Shown: positions 11,357 through 24,438, numbered from the stretch's first letter. The stretch: 64,000 nt of DNA from Maratus speciosus (GCA_963932465.1 OZ010794.1:440201502-440265501); one strand, 5' to 3'. Numbers and translations are program-made. Notes: generated by a model from the letters alone, not told the origin.

Positions 11357-12841
11357 AAGTGCCTGTAATACGCGAATATATCTAAAAAAAGAAAAATACA
11401 GTCTTAAATCTTAGGTGCGCATATTATGTGTCGTAGCGCGCTAAACAGACGGGATATACCGAATTTTATTATTATTATTTTTTTTTTATAATGTCTAATA
11501 TCCAAATACCATTTAAACTTTCTGCTATAGTAAGCCTCTTTACATCTAACATATTTTGAAAATCGGAAAAAATAGCTTGAAAACGCCGGAGGGCTCTATT
11601 TTAAAAAATGGCGTTATCTCGAAAGCCTACCTCTAATTTGATGCAGAAGTAGAAAAATAACTTTTTTCAAATCATCGGTGGTATTCGCTGTAAAGTATCT
11701 TATGGAACAACATTGTATATTACTGTTTTTTACCCTAAGAATTATGTTAAAAGGAAATTCAAAAAATGCTTTCATATTAATTTATATAAAAACATTTTGT
11801 AAACGAAGAAAACTTCCATTGAAGCACTGCCCGAAAGAAAATGTAATTGGATTATTGAGTCTTTTTTCTAGTATAATTTATATTCCCTCTTTAAAGTTTT
11901 TGATCTACATTTAAATGTTTTTTTTTTTTAATTCTCTCTTTTAAATTGTTAGAAATTCGAAATAATGATATAAACTTTCAGTTAAATAATCGCATTTAAA
12001 ATATATACACATTCTGTTTTTTTCTAATTTTTTTTTTTTTTTTTAAGTAAAATATTTTATTTTTGTCTATCTTTAGGGTATGTGCTATGACTTGAGCTGT
12101 GTATCGCTTCTGTACTAATCGAAGAATCACCTGAAAAAAGATTAATTTTAAACTCTTCTTTGAAAAACTTGCTGCAAAACTCGATTTATTCGGACTAATG
12201 TGATTCAGCTATGAAGCTAGAACAACAACAAAATTATGTTGTAAAATAACAAATTATGAAAAATCGCTTTAGTTTAAAAAAAAAAAAAAAAAAAAGGCCT
12301 GGCATAATATTTGTCAAAAATACTTATTTTTTTTTACTATAAAAAAAGGAAGAAGAAGAAGAAAGAAAGCAAGACAGTACGGTACTTACACACTGTGTAC
12401 AAACTTAAATATAAGAAAATATAGTATAACCACGAACGAAAATATACAGTAACCTCTTCCGAGTTACCCATGATTCCGAAAAAACTTTATCATTAGAAAC
12501 CTCAGAAACCAATTTATTTTGAAGATTCAAAGAAACGTTTTTAAAAACAAAGTTTCCTTTGTTGCGAGTACTTTTCAGGACGTTTCCGAATAGTTTGTAT
12601 AGTGTATTAACCCGTTTTCTAAACCCGGATTATACGTTTTTCGGATGCTATTAATTATCATGTAAACATTCCCATGTTCAATAAACACGTTTTAGTGACA
12701 AACATGATAAATTACCAACATTAATGTTACTATTAATATTATTTTGTTATCCTTGCATGTATGAAATTACATAGCTGAAAATGTTTAATGGGAATGGATA
12801 GCATCCTGAAAACCGATATTCCGATTTGATAAAACATATTA
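11357..12841. other. AT-rich non-coding stretch
   Basis: No gene is supported. It contains T-runs near 11909 and 12030, an A-run near 12276, and a short GAA-rich patch near 12348-12365. A 78-residue frame at 11678-11914 has low-complexity composition and no recognisable motif. Confidence 0.4.
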
Positions 12842-12849
12842 ATACACTA

Positions 12850-12960
12850 GGGGTGCACAACCTTTTTAAGAGAAGGGCCACTTACAAAAATGTCTGAGTT
12901 GTCGAGGGCCACATCAGAAACATGGGGAGAATTCTATCTCGGGGAGGTGATATGTGGCCT
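12850..12960 (+). repeat. Orphan hAT-like terminus
   Basis: The phrase aggggtgcacaacctttt followed by gagggccaca resembles ends of hAT-type elements (a CAGGGGT-like start followed by a gggccac block). No matching opposite end or 8-bp duplication was found nearby, so this is a fragment at best. Confidence 0.3.
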
Positions 12961-13270
12961 ATAATCAGATAAAAAATATGGTTTCAGGGAGAGGGGGGAA
13001 TACCCCTGTAGGTTTCCTTACCCAGTCAACATATCCATTCAGTTGGCAAGGTTATATCAACAGTTTATGTTAGTAGATATAACAGAGTTATAGCAAGGTT
13101 TATTTTCAAGGGCTCAAGGACTTTATTTTCCTTGACTTTATTCGGGGGAGTAAATTTTCTTTTATTAAGAGTGCTAAAAACAAACATAGACACGAAAGTG
13201 GCTAGTGCCGAAAAAAAAAAAGAAAAGTGAATTTTATGAACGAAGAGGGGGGGAGGGGGGGGGGGGAGAG

Positions 13271-13640
13271 CAGATCAACGAAACTTAAGATATTTCTGCA
13301 CCTTATCCACGAAATTCGCGATTTTTCCACGCGCGATCAACGAAATTTGTGCCTTTTTGTGCCTGATCGACAAAATGCGCGATTTTTTCGCGCCTAATCG
13401 ACAAAATTCGCGATTTTTCCGCATCCGATCGACGAAATACGTTATTTTTTCGCACCTGATCGACGAAATTCGTCATTTTTCTGCACTCTATCTACGAAAT
13501 TTGCGATTTTTCCGCACCTGATCGACAAAATTCGGGATTTTTACATGCCCGACCAAAGAAATTCGCGATTTTTCGGAGCCCGATCGACAAAACTCCCGAT
13601 TTTTCCGTGCCCAATCGAAGAAGTTTGAGATTTTTCCGTA
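13271..13640 (+). repeat. 31-bp minisatellite, about 12 copies
   Basis: The core gatcgacgaaattcgcg followed by a T-run and cgcacct is repeated about every 31 bases at 13274, 13306, 13335, 13368, 13398, 13428, 13460, 13490, 13520, 13551, 13582 and 13612, with many variants. A G-run (about 13240-13268) sits immediately before it. The unit is not a multiple of three, so the 86-residue minus-strand frame across it is not a protein-coding repeat. Confidence 0.88.
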
Positions 13641-13750
13641 TGTTAGATCTGCCGTATCTAACGCAGATTTATCTACGTTATATCTACGCAGGATATAACG
13701 TAGATATCTACGCAGATTTTCTACGCAGGATTCTACGCAGATTTTCATTG
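13640..13750. repeat. tctacgcag short repeat with a perfect 12-bp inverted repeat
   Basis: The phrase tctacgcag or a close variant occurs about five times between 13660 and 13742. Within it ctacgttatatc is followed 7 bases later by its exact reverse complement gatataacgtag, giving a strong hairpin near 13674-13704. It directly follows the 31-bp minisatellite. Confidence 0.7.
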
Positions 13751-13839
13751 GTCCATTTCCAAATCAAAACTTTTTTTTATGTATAGAAGGATATATGTAA
13801 TTCATATGCATTTAAGCTAAAATAGGAATTTATTATTAA

Positions 13840-16131
13840 CACTGTTAAATATACTCATATATTTGTTTATTTAAAAAATTTATTTCAATATAAAAATTTA
13901 AGAGTTTATTCTTAGACATATTCTAAGAGGAAAATTTTATTAAAAAATAGTTGGTTCCGTTTGTCAGCTTAGCATTTTGCTTAAACTTATCAAATTGGCT
14001 TTCTGTAAGTCAAGATAGCAAGTTACTTCAATTAAAATATTAAGTATACAGTTCACTTCTACTAACCAGTCATATTTTAATCCCTTCTTACATTCATAGT
14101 TAATGAGCTCCTCGTAATGCTTGCTCACCCCTATTATAAATGAAATGCCTCTTGAAATAGCCCTTGGTCAAGTAAGTTTTGTTGCGAGGCATGTGTGTTA
14201 CGATTCACTTATGATTTAAAACATGAAATGAAGTATATATTTTGTATTTTATTAATTAAAGTTAGAATGCTTGTTTAAATGCATGATACTTGTGTTGCGA
14301 GACTTGTCTGTTAAAATTCACATGGCTTAGAACATGAAATGTGGAGTACATTTTACATTTTATTAAGGTTAGAATGTTTGTTTAAATGAATGATGCTTAA
14401 GGTAAATAAAAATATTTTTATTTATATACTATCATTATTTGCACATGTTTCGCACTTAAATAACTTAACAATAAACAATACAACTTTAACTTATATAAAA
14501 TTTAAATATGAGTTAGTATTAAGAGATTTTTTTAATAACATTTTGAAATATTTTGAATTATAATTAAACTATTCTTAAAACTATTAAACTTATATTAAAA
14601 CTGTTCTTAAAAAATGTATGCCGTTGAACAATGTGAATCTTTTTTACACATTCACAAAGACCTTTTTATAAATGTGCATCAAAAATCAATATTGAAATGC
14701 TTTAGAAATAAATAGCCTTTTTCATTTTTCTTTAAATGTACTATTATATCTATAATCGATTGTTCCTAAATAGTTGTACCTTTTAAAATGGCTTAAATCT
14801 CCAGCTTTCACGATATTTCCTAAAAGATTCCAGTCCTTAAAGAAAACAGAAGAATGCTGTTCGACTTCTTAGTATATGAATTAAAATATCTCCAAGTTTT
14901 GTGCATTTAAACGGGAAAATGAATGTGTTATATCAGAAAGTAGAAATTTCGATCCGAGAAAATCATAGCAAAAATAGGAGACAAAATTATTTTTATTCTG
15001 AATTTGTTCTAAATATCTAACATTATTCAGTTAACCAACGTTCCATATTCGGTTAATAGAATTTTCGACAAGAGAGCTGAATAGCCTAAATAACGAATAA
15101 TGGCCGAGTATTCATTACATACTGAGTTGCAAATAATTGTTGTTAAATTTTGTATATAAGATAAATGCTCGGAGAATTTATCGCTTAGTTAATTTTATAA
15201 AATTTAAAATTTAGCAACTGAAAATTTACTGTTTATTTATATGAAATAAAAACGACTATATTCATTAAAATAATTAATAATTTTATTCAATGAAAGAATT
15301 TTCATGATTTAAACTGTTTTTTACTTCAACATATCAAAAATATCGTGCAAATAAATTTTGTTAAGTAGCATATACAAGTCAGATGACAGGAGTATTTTCA
15401 AATGTGTAATTTCTTAACTTTTAAGATTCAGTCTATAAACTGAAAACATAATCTATATTTTTTTTATTAATAATGCTCAATGATAATAATTGATACAACA
15501 AACAAATCAAATATCCACTGAATATTTAAAGAGTGAGTTTTAAAAATTAACCATCCCTAAATTAAACTAAGTTAAAATTCGATTATTAGATTAAAGGATG
15601 CAGATAGGCAGCGATGTGAGATAAATCGATACACAAATAGTGGCAATCAGTGGCATTTAATCGTTAAGAATCTCTTAAAATTAAAACTTTAATTCCTATT
15701 GAGCAGGCTGCACCCTGATTAAAACTGATTAAAGTGTCCCTGATTATTTCCTTGTGTATAATTCGCACCCTGTTTCTGTAAGGGGGGGAGGGGGGGGGGG
15801 AGAAACGAAAAAAAAATTATATCTCGTGTTGCGCTCCTTGCTAACTTAACAGAAGGAAATCTGGTTCACATTCTTTTTCTATAAAAACTAAATTACCACA
15901 TTCTCTTACTTATATAAAAATGTATTTACTTCAATGTAAGTGACTTATTTGCGCCATTGTATTCAAACTAAGTGAAATTTATGCAAAGAAATAGTATGAC
16001 GCAAAGAAATCATTTACATAAATTTTACTTACGATTTTGGATAGCATGGCATAAAAGATAAATTAATTTATTCAAATAAATACATTTCAATTCATAATTT
16101 AGGTTAAGTGAAAATGATATATTTAACAGTG
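13840..16131. other. AT-rich region bounded by a 14-bp inverted repeat, possible old transposon
   Basis: cactgttaaatata at 13840-13853 is matched in inverted orientation at 16118-16131. No clear target duplication and no transposase frame is present, so this may be chance. Inside are a twofold tandem repeat (separate entry), a GGGGAGGGG-rich patch near 15780-15801 and a foldback near 15960-16035. No gene is seen. Confidence 0.28.
14176..14397 (+). repeat. About 112-bp tandem duplication
   Basis: Two adjacent units share gttgcgag, acatgaaatg, acattttattaa-like and gttagaatg with gtttaaatg in the same order (14176-14288 and 14289-14397). Divergence is moderate. No coding potential. Confidence 0.65.
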
Positions 16132-16413
16132 TAATTGGGAAATCAAAAGTATTGTTTAGATGTGTAAATATATTTTAGCCAAAACCAAAAAATAATTTAA
16201 ACAGAATTTTAAAACAAACCTTTTCAAGCCACATCAAGGTGTCACTTAAATTTCGATATTATATCTTTTAAAACTCATATTTTGAATTTATGAGGGATGT
16301 GAATAGAAAAGCATCAGCGAATACATTTTTATACATCTTTTCATATAGAACATAATTTTTGCACATGCGATTATTATAGAACAAAACGATGAAATAAGTA
16401 ACATATTCATATA

Positions 16414-16890
16414 CCGGGTGTTTCAAAAGTTCGCTGCGAAAGTAAAACGCGATAAAAAAATCTATGGATCGGAGAGAGATACGGTTTGCAGATAAATATT
16501 CAGCTTAGTACGGGATTTTGTATGACACAACAACAAAAAAAATTAGTTCAAAATCTGGACAATAGAGGGCGCTACAGCAGATAATTCCATGGAATAATTC
16601 CATATTACTCACAAACGCAAGATTTAGATGCAAAAACATTAGAGAATACTGCATGTACACTTTCTTGTATCCAAATCTTGCGTTATGAGAGCAATATGGA
16701 ATTATTCAGTGGAATTATCTACAATAGCGCCCTCTATTGCTCAAATGTTGAACTAATTTTTTGTTGATGTAATAGAAAATCCCGTACCACGCTGAATATT
16801 TATATGCAAACCGCATGTGTCTCCGACCCATAGATCTTTTTTTTTTTTTAATCGCGTTTTACTTTCGCACCAAACTTTTGAAACACCTGG
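16414..16890. mobile_element. Foldback MITE with TA target duplication (477 bp)
   Basis: The two halves are long inverted repeats meeting near 16650. The termini are ccgggtgtttcaaaag at the left and its imperfect complement cttttgaaacacctgg at the right, with TA on both sides (16412-16413, 16891-16892). TA duplication and CCGGGTGT-type ends fit a Tc1/mariner-dependent non-autonomous element. No transposase is encoded. Confidence 0.8.
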
Positions 16891-17010
16891 TATATATTAA
16901 TTAATAGCATAGCCTCACCCAAAATTTGATATCATTATTTTTAAAATCCATATTTAAAATTCTTAGAGCCATAAGATAAAGTGCTGCATCACGAACTTTT
17001 AACCCGTTAA

Positions 17011-17817
17011 GGGGTCTCAGGAGTCTTACTTTTTACCTGGTGGTGCAATTTAGCAACATGTCCCATTTGATATTTTTCTCAGTCTCTATAAAACATAAAT
17101 GCATAAAATTTTTAATATAGACAACTTAATAACTCTTCTACTTAAAATAATTTTTTTTAATACTCTATATTGAAATTTTATTTTATTTTTTTATGTTTAA
17201 TTTTGATAAAAAAAAAAAAAAAAAATTGTTTTTTGACTTGTATGCACTGCGCGCAAGACTGTAGCAAAACTATTGGTTCAAGAGCCCCCCAAAATATTGA
17301 TAATGATGTAAACCTAAACGTATACTTCATTTGTAAGCAATTTATTTATTTATTTTATTTGAAATTCAAATTTAAATTATAAATTTTTGAAAAAATTCAT
17401 TCTTTTATTGAAAAATTGTCAATTTTAAATAATCAATGCAATTAAAATACTAAATTTGAAGTATCAGTTATTCTTTATGAATGCAATTAAAATATTAAAT
17501 TTGAAGTATCAGTTATTCTTAAATGAAGATATTTACCAAGTTTCATGTAAATTGCTTTATTGGTTTGTGAAAAATGTTGCGCGCAGTGCATGCAAGTCAA
17601 AAAACAATTTTAAATATTTTATCAAAATTAAACATAAAAAATTAAAATAAAATTTCAATATAGAACATTTAAAAAATTATTTTAAATAGAAGGTATATTA
17701 GCTTGTCTATACTAAAAATTTTATGCATTTATATTTTATAGAGACTGAGAAAAAAAATTAAATGTGACATGTTGCTAAATTGCACTGCCAGGTAAAAAGT
17801 AAGATTCCTGAGATCCC
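17011..17817. mobile_element. TTAA-flanked foldback MITE (807 bp)
   Basis: Nearly the whole element is an inverted repeat: ggggtctcaggagtcttac at the left mirrors gtaagattcctgagatccc at the right, and tgacttgtatgcactgcgcgc near 17238 mirrors gcgcgcagtgcatgcaagtca near 17580. TTAA lies on both sides (17007-17010, 17818-17821), the duplication typical of piggyBac-type transposases. The 60-70 residue frames in its arms are artefacts. Confidence 0.82.
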
Positions 17818-17870
17818 TTAAGGATTTTTGTATTGATATTCCCTTACATATATATTAGCCTCCATATTAA

Positions 17871-18162
17871 CCTCTTCGGTTTTCCTTATAAAAACTAAAA
17901 TGCCCGATTTGTTTACATTTTCACATCACTTCTTAATAGCTGAATGTTGTTTGCGTTCTAAGCAAACGAATAAATGGCGTCATCTAAGCTGATTCCCACA
18001 TAAAATAAATGTTATTTTCATCTGAGTTTGCAAAATACCTAAGCGCCTAAAGTATCAATTTCAGAAAATATATTTTTTCTGTCATTTACGATGTCATTTT
18101 GTTTGGAAAAAAACCAATGCATAAACTGTTGTATTATTATTTTAGCTTCAGAACTGAAGAGG
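17871..18162. mobile_element. TTAA-flanked short-TIR MITE (292 bp)
   Basis: Begins cctcttcggtt and ends aactgaagagg, an 11-base TIR with one mismatch, with TTAA directly outside both ends (17867-17870, 18163-18166). It lies only 50 bases from the previous TTAA element. No coding content. Best read as a piggyBac-type non-autonomous element. Confidence 0.7.
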
Positions 18163-18279
18163 TTAAAATACTAAAATATGATATTATAGTTTCTGCACTG
18201 TATATTTTTCTCTCATTAGAAATTTTGTTTTAAAATGTTTATCAACTAGAGATTTCGGACTTTTTTTTTTTTTTTTTTT

Positions 18280-18850
18280 TTCTTTTGAGCCCGAACCCGA
18301 CGATTTAAAATCCGAGATTGAAATATTTTGGCGAGATACGAAAAGGACGCAGTAGCAAATTGATAATAACATTTAAAAATTGTTTCAAAATTAATCTTCT
18401 TATTTAAAAATACCTTCCTACATAAAAATAAGTACTATTAATCCTAAATCCTCCCTCGTCATAACTTTTCATGAATTTCATGCCCCTGAAAATCGGTTTA
18501 AATAGCAAATTTGCCATTCATTACCTAGTAACCATCAGGAATCTGTAAAAGTCACAATCTTTATTCTCTTAAAATATCATTGGGCAAGTACGACATAAAG
18601 ACACGAGTTCCGTTTTCCAACCATTCAGTTAAAGGACTTCAAATAGAAAGCGAGGATAGACAGCGGATATCTTACGGTTTCTTTATGTTCCTAACACAGT
18701 GCACAGGCTTCAGAATCGGATATATTTCCCCTTATATCACCTTGATATCAATTTAATTGCCTTTCAAACAGATTTTTAAAGGTAAAACACTTATTTAGAT
18801 AAACAGTTTTTCTTGTTTCTCAAATAGCATTTTTCCTCTCTCTCTTTTTT
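18280..18850 (+). repeat. Dispersed repeat, copy 2 (first copy at 10050-10590)
   Basis: Aligns with 10050-10590 in the same orientation (cccgacgattta, aaataagtact, tcatgaatttcatgcccctga, cggtttctttatgtt, cttgtttctcaaat). A T-run near 18260-18280 precedes it, and the phrase gagcccgaacccga hints at a link with the cccg-rich repeat at 56.1-57.1 kb. Confidence 0.6.
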
Positions 18851-18967
18851 TTTAATTAGTGAATAAATAAAAAAAATGTTCTCAAGCACAAGCCCAATGA
18901 CTGGTATAAAACCCATACCGAGCCTGTTTCGGTCCGGGTTCGGACAGAGACCATCTGATACCTATTA

Positions 18968-21136
18968 GGGGCTGTACATATATAACGTTATCACTTTAGG
19001 GGGGAGGGTGGTCTGGCACTTGATATCGTAAATTATCTCTAGAAGGTGAGGAGGATTATCTTTTGATACCGTTATCATTTTTGATCCAACCAAAATTTTC
19101 ATTTTTTGCGAACTTTTTACGTCAAAATAGTCTATGAACTCTTTTCCTTATCCTGTTATCGATTTTTATGAAATTCTAAAGATATTATTAAAATCATTAA
19201 GTAATTATAAAATCAGTTTATTCCAAATTATGGATTATCCTCCATTCGGCATTCCTATTCTTCTGTAATATGTGGATATAATACATTGTTAGAGAAACGA
19301 GGTTCGACGTAATACTTGTTATAATTACTAGTAAAACAAGTTGGAAATTGCTCGTCAAACGTGGCAAATGAGGTGCGTTCGTACTATAACTAATTTTATA
19401 ATAATTTTTTGCACCGCATATTGTACTGAATGTATATTTTAGTGCACATCATAAGGGCATATCAATTTCATTCTGTTCGAAAGGCTGTAACATCATTAAT
19501 ATGCACTTGCAATAATTTTTTCCCATTGGCCGATGTAACGGAAACTTCACTGTCCCTGTAATTAAACTATGCATCCCATTTTCATAAAATTTGAAATGAC
19601 TCGACCAAATTTTGCAACAATTATACAATTAAAATTTCAGACCATTCCGAAGGCTATTACATCATTAAAATGCACTTGCAATAATTTTTTCCCCTTGGTC
19701 GTAATGTAAAAGAAAACTTTTGAGTGTCTCTGTAATTAAACTATACATCCGATTTTCATAAAATTTGAAATGACTCGACAAATTTTTGCAACAATTATGC
19801 ATTCAAAATTTCAGGCTGTTCGATTGGGTAGTTTTTGCTCTGTTATATGCGGACAGACGGACTGAACGACGACTATAGGTGTTGCGTATTTATATAATTA
19901 CGAACGCATCTAAAAATGGGAAGAATGTTGGTCACTTGTTTTGTTGATAAAAAGTTCTGCTTACTCCCTTCCGTGAAGGGTGCAAGTGCAGGAAGGCAAT
20001 GTTATTGTTGAATGCATTGTGTAACAAAAAGCTATATTTTTAAACAATATTTTTTTAAAAGTTTTATTTACTATAAAGTTATTTTATGTACAATAGTAAT
20101 ATTTTATTGACTTCTCTTCATTTAAATCAGTAAAATATGCGAATAATAAAAGTATGTCATTGAAAACGTATTAAAAGAAAAATAAAGACTAGAAAACAGG
20201 AATTCAGCTTTTTCAGAATTTAGTTTCGCCACCGATGAAAAAAAATATATGTATATATAAATAGTACAAAACATATTTCAATTTTAAGACTTAAAGCACA
20301 AACTTTTATTTTATGTAAAATGACGTCATTCGCATCCGCTTAAGAATTCACATTTACGATCCACTCTTAAACATCTACAGTAAAGCATGCATAGGATGTC
20401 ACTATCGCAAAATAATACACAAATACAGGAAAAAGATACCGTCATTAAAGAAACTCGACAAAAAAACGGCTATCTAATGATTCATAGGCCTTCATTTGTT
20501 TGTAACATTAATATAGATAACTTAAAATTAAATATAGTTTATAATAGCTTCATGTTTTAACAGAAATTATTCCTTTATATTTTTTCAAAATAGCACGTAT
20601 TTTAATTACATATTCTTTCGGTTGTTATGAGAAAATGGCAACAAAAAGATATAATTGCTATTTTTCAACTACTTTCCCTTTACTTTCTACATAAATGAAG
20701 TACTTGAGTTGCCAAAATTAAACAAATGGTGCTAAAAACTACAAAAAAATTAATATTTCAAAAATTAATGGAGATATAGTTTTCAAACAAATTGCATTTA
20801 AAAATTTTTCAATACGACGGTATAAAAATTAAAAATGTGCGGTGCTTAGAAAATTTAAAAAATGCTATAGAGTATTTAATTATACAATGATACGTCTGAT
20901 TTGTTTATTGCTGGCTTCTGTAAGGTAACGTTATTTTTTGGACACAAATTAAGCTGGGAGAAAGAAATAGCATACCGTACCGAGGGCTAAAAAATTGTCA
21001 AAATAAAAAGAATTTTTAGACATTGATAACGATATCATTAGGGGGGGGAATCGAGAAATGATAACGTATGATATCGTAAGGGGTGAGGATGTCCAAAATT
21101 GCCAAAAAGCTGATAGCGTTATATATGCATAGACCC
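18968..21136. mobile_element. Harbinger-like TIR element with TTA duplication (about 2.17 kb), non-autonomous
   Basis: The left end ggggctgtacatatataacg and the right end, read in reverse as gggtctatgcatatataacg, match at about 26 of 32 positions, and TTA flanks both (18965-18967, 21137-21139). A 3-bp TWA duplication with a GGG start is the PIF/Harbinger hallmark. No transposase frame is present. The subterminal regions repeat gttatca and gatatcgta with G-runs. The middle holds a tandem repeat (separate entry). Confidence 0.65.
19465..19830 (+). repeat. About 170-bp tandem repeat inside the Harbinger-like element
   Basis: Two units beginning near 19465 and 19634, with a third start near 19809, share aaggct, acatcatta, atgcacttgcaataattttt, taattaaactat and catccatttt-like blocks. 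A related but weaker pattern can be seen near 44690-44870. Confidence 0.65.
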
Positions 21137-21139
21137 TTA

Positions 21140-22012
21140 TCGACAACAGGATTTATTGTCGTATACTTGCACAAAAAAGTTCAATCGTTTCACTTATTTT
21201 ACTTCTTCCCTCATTCGTAGACTTATATCGCAAAATCTACGTATTGCGTTCAATAAACTTAGTGACAACATGCATCGTTTCATATAATTGACGGACATAT
21301 TCGGTGTATACTGCACATTTTACTTTTAGTCCTTAAATTTTCGAGAAAAAAGTGAGCATTATACATGTATAAATATGGTAAGGAGTCGTGTTGTTTCTTA
21401 GACTTGATCAAATTTTAAGGCGATGCAATTTTATTATATATATATTTTTTTCATATTGAAATAACTGTATTTACTTTTTGTTCATAATACTTAAAATCTT
21501 CCTATTGCACTTTTTTAAGTATAGTTAAATTTAAGCTCTGTACGAAAAAAAGATTAAAAAAAAAAAAAAAAAACTAGCAAAAAAAATATATATGTATACA
21601 AAATATATAATAAAAATAAAATAATAATTAAAAAATAATAATAAATATTTAAAAAAATATTTTTAAAGTTTTCATATGAAAAAGAGAGGCTAAAAATCAC
21701 GTCATAGCGAATTTTTTGTACAAGACAGCAGTATTCACAGTAAAAAGAAAATAATGAGTAGAATTTACCATGCATAAAAATACTGCAAACATCAGATATA
21801 GAATAGTATTTTTATTGAAACGAATTAATTCTAACCTTTTAAAAATAATTGAATAATTAATGCAAATTGAAACTTTAATGCAAGGCTTTATTACTGAAAA
21901 AACACGGGAAGCATGAGCTATTATCTGCCTCTAAAATTTAAGTAAGACTCCCAATTTCCATCATATATATTATTTCTGTTGACAACATCCTTTTTTCCCA
22001 ATTAAAATGTAG
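21140..22012. other. AT-rich non-coding stretch
   Basis: No gene is supported. An A-run at about 21555-21573 and an AT microsatellite near 21590-21650 produce a hydrophobic-looking minus-strand frame (21554-21775) that is purely compositional. Confidence 0.4.
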
Positions 22013-22260
22013 CATACAACGACGAATGACGTGTCGTTGAATAAGATTTTTTGGCCACATCTGACATTGCACACTGAATTTAACTATTATCTAGCGTACA
22101 ACGATGGATGAGATACCATTTAATTAGATTTTTTGCTCACATCTGACCTTGCATACTGATTTTTCTCTATGCTTTTATGCTACGTATCATCATACATATT
22201 GTTTCTGATGTTAATATCCCTTTTTCTATGCACATACGAAACTCGCACCGATGAATGGGG
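22013..22260 (+). repeat. About 81-bp tandem repeat, two clear copies and a trace
   Basis: gcatacaacgacgaatga at 22013 and gcgtacaacgatggatga at 22094 start units that share agattttttg, cacatctgac, ttgca and actga. A third, weaker match begins near 22229. No coding potential. Confidence 0.55.
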
Positions 22261-24076
22261 TATTATGCGAAAGGTTTTCGAAGAGAATTATGATGTACAT
22301 GAGGAATTCTCACATAATTTTAAGTCCTTGAATAATAATTTTTATTTTAGTACATATTCTTGGTTTTTTTTTTTAATTTCTTATACTGGAAAACATCCCA
22401 TTGCATGACTGTATAACAATATTAACGAGATAAATAAGTTTTGGACGATGTTGAGGTGTCCAAATACCAGGAAAATTCATCTACTGTCCCGTGTCCTTGA
22501 TGCTGATTTTTAAGTTTGGAGCTGTCTGTATAAAATTGTTTCAATAAAAGTAATTCGATGTAATTTTTTTCCGATACTGGGCCTTTGTTTTATTTTATAT
22601 AAATATAAAACAAAAAATTAACCTGCACACATTTTTACGGTCGATATTATTTTTTGAACTCTGTCCCTGGATTTTTGATTCCTTACCGTAACTCTTTTTA
22701 AAATTATACAGAAAATCACTTCAGATGCAGCCACAGAATTTTTGTCAACTTTTTTCTCATGAAGAAGTATTTCTAGAGAAGGAATGGCTAAAATGTTTTG
22801 ACAGGAAATTTACTGCAGAATTTAAATGAGCATTTAAATATCAATTTCAAACATTGTGGCTTTATTCGCAGACTTACCGTCCCCAAGGTTTATTTCTGCA
22901 CTTTTTTAGGTAAATTTATTTTATTTTATTTAATCCCATTTAAATAACTGTTGCTAAAAATCAATGAACATTGTGGCTATCACATCACTTAGTCTTAACA
23001 TGATCTGCCTAAAGATAAATGGTAATTTTCCTTACCGTCCCTGTTTTCCCTTACCGTCCCCTTTTTTCCTTACCCTCCATTTTTTTCCCTTATCGCCCCT
23101 TCCTTAACACCCCTTTAAGACAATGTTATACCAAAATTTTGTGCTAAAAATACTATGTTATTATTTCTTATTTGAATGTTCTGTGGGTATTATACAAATT
23201 CAATATAAGTAAAAATTTAGAAGAAAATAAAAAGTTAGAGAGGTAAAACGGTAAGGAAAATTAAACTTGCAAGTTTAACTTAAACCTCAGATAAATTTAA
23301 AAAAATCGTCGCTGCTGACCATTTTTTCATTATTATGAATCATTAAGGCATTCGTCTATAATTTTAAAATGTTATTTAATTAAGTTTAATTTCTCCAGAT
23401 TTTTATTCCTGAAAGTTAAAATTTTGTGAGAATATGCCTCATGTATTTGACTCATATATACTTAAAACCAATTATTTGATTAAAAAAAAAAATTGCAATT
23501 AATTATAAATAATTGAAAAATATATCAGAATATAAACTCGAAGATTGTAGTGCTCAAGCTTTGCACGGATCTACTGGTTGTTAATTTATTATTATTTTTT
23601 TTTTTTTTACATTTTATTATTATCATTATTATTTTGAGAGAGTTTGTCAAAAGCAACAGACAATATTCATACATTATACATAATCATAACTATCATCCAT
23701 ATTATTAATATAAAAAAAAATTCGGAATGAATTTTAAAAAGTTGTAATTTAAAAATTAACTCATCTCAGTTAAAATACATCTTCTTTACATTTCTGAAGT
23801 GCGCTGTAAGATCAATATAAATTTAAGTACACAGTTAACAACTGTAGAATTTCGATGCAGACATATATGGAAGAAAACTGGAATTTCAATACTATAGTAC
23901 TTTTATACAGATATCATAAAAAACAGCTGTTTAATGTAATCCGAATTTTGCTAAGACAGTACTGGGAATACATGGATGAACATGGATGAATTTTCACGTG
24001 TAAAGCTGAGTGTAAAAAAAGCATTCACCCATCCGGCAAAAGGCTCCAGCTATGTCACTGAGCCGGTATGTAGATG
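22261..24076. other. Non-coding region with scattered cttaccgtcc motifs
   Basis: No gene is seen. The phrase cttaccgtcc or ttaccgt occurs near 22682, 22874, 23033 and 23051, and its complement acggtaag near 23248, with related ccttaccctcc and ccttaacacccc near 23070-23110. They may be internal repeats of an unrecognised element. Microsatellites (TTA/T-runs near 23588-23635) follow. Confidence 0.35.
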
Positions 24077-24438
24077 CAGGGGACAAGGGCGGATTGAGTT
24101 TTTTCCAAAAAAAAAAAATTATGGCCATTTTTTTTCCCATTCTGAACAGAAAATCAGAGTTCTAACTTTTTACGAATTCTCTTTCCTCTTCACCTAACAC
24201 TTCATTTATAATGGCTGTTTCATAATAATGAATAATAATATTCAAAATAATATTTCATTTCATCAGACCATCAGAAGAAAACAAGTCGGTTAAAGCGGAA
24301 ACTCGGTTAAGCAGGACTCATATAATCGGGATTCTACTGTATATTTCATTTAAAAAATGATCTTTAGAATATTTTTGTTGGGGTTTAGAGGGGGTTCATG
24401 AGCCTCATGACCTCCCCTTTGGATCCGCCATTGGCAGG
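24077..24438. mobile_element. Short TIR element (about 360 bp) with ggcggat termini
   Basis: caggggacaagggcggat at the left pairs imperfectly with atccgccattggcagggg at the right. Inside, 24120-24260 matches 39525-39665 (cagaaaatcagagttctaac, then cttcacctaacacttcat). A pogo/Tigger-like end fragment lies near 24290-24340 (taatcgggattctactgta). No clear target duplication was found. Confidence 0.45.

Noticed and set aside
13488..13748. Repetitive 86-residue minus-strand frame
   Set aside because: Product of the 31-bp minisatellite; the unit length is not divisible by three, so no conserved protein repeat is possible.
21554..21775. Hydrophobic minus-strand frame resembling a membrane peptide
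   Set aside because: Arises from A-runs and AT microsatellite.
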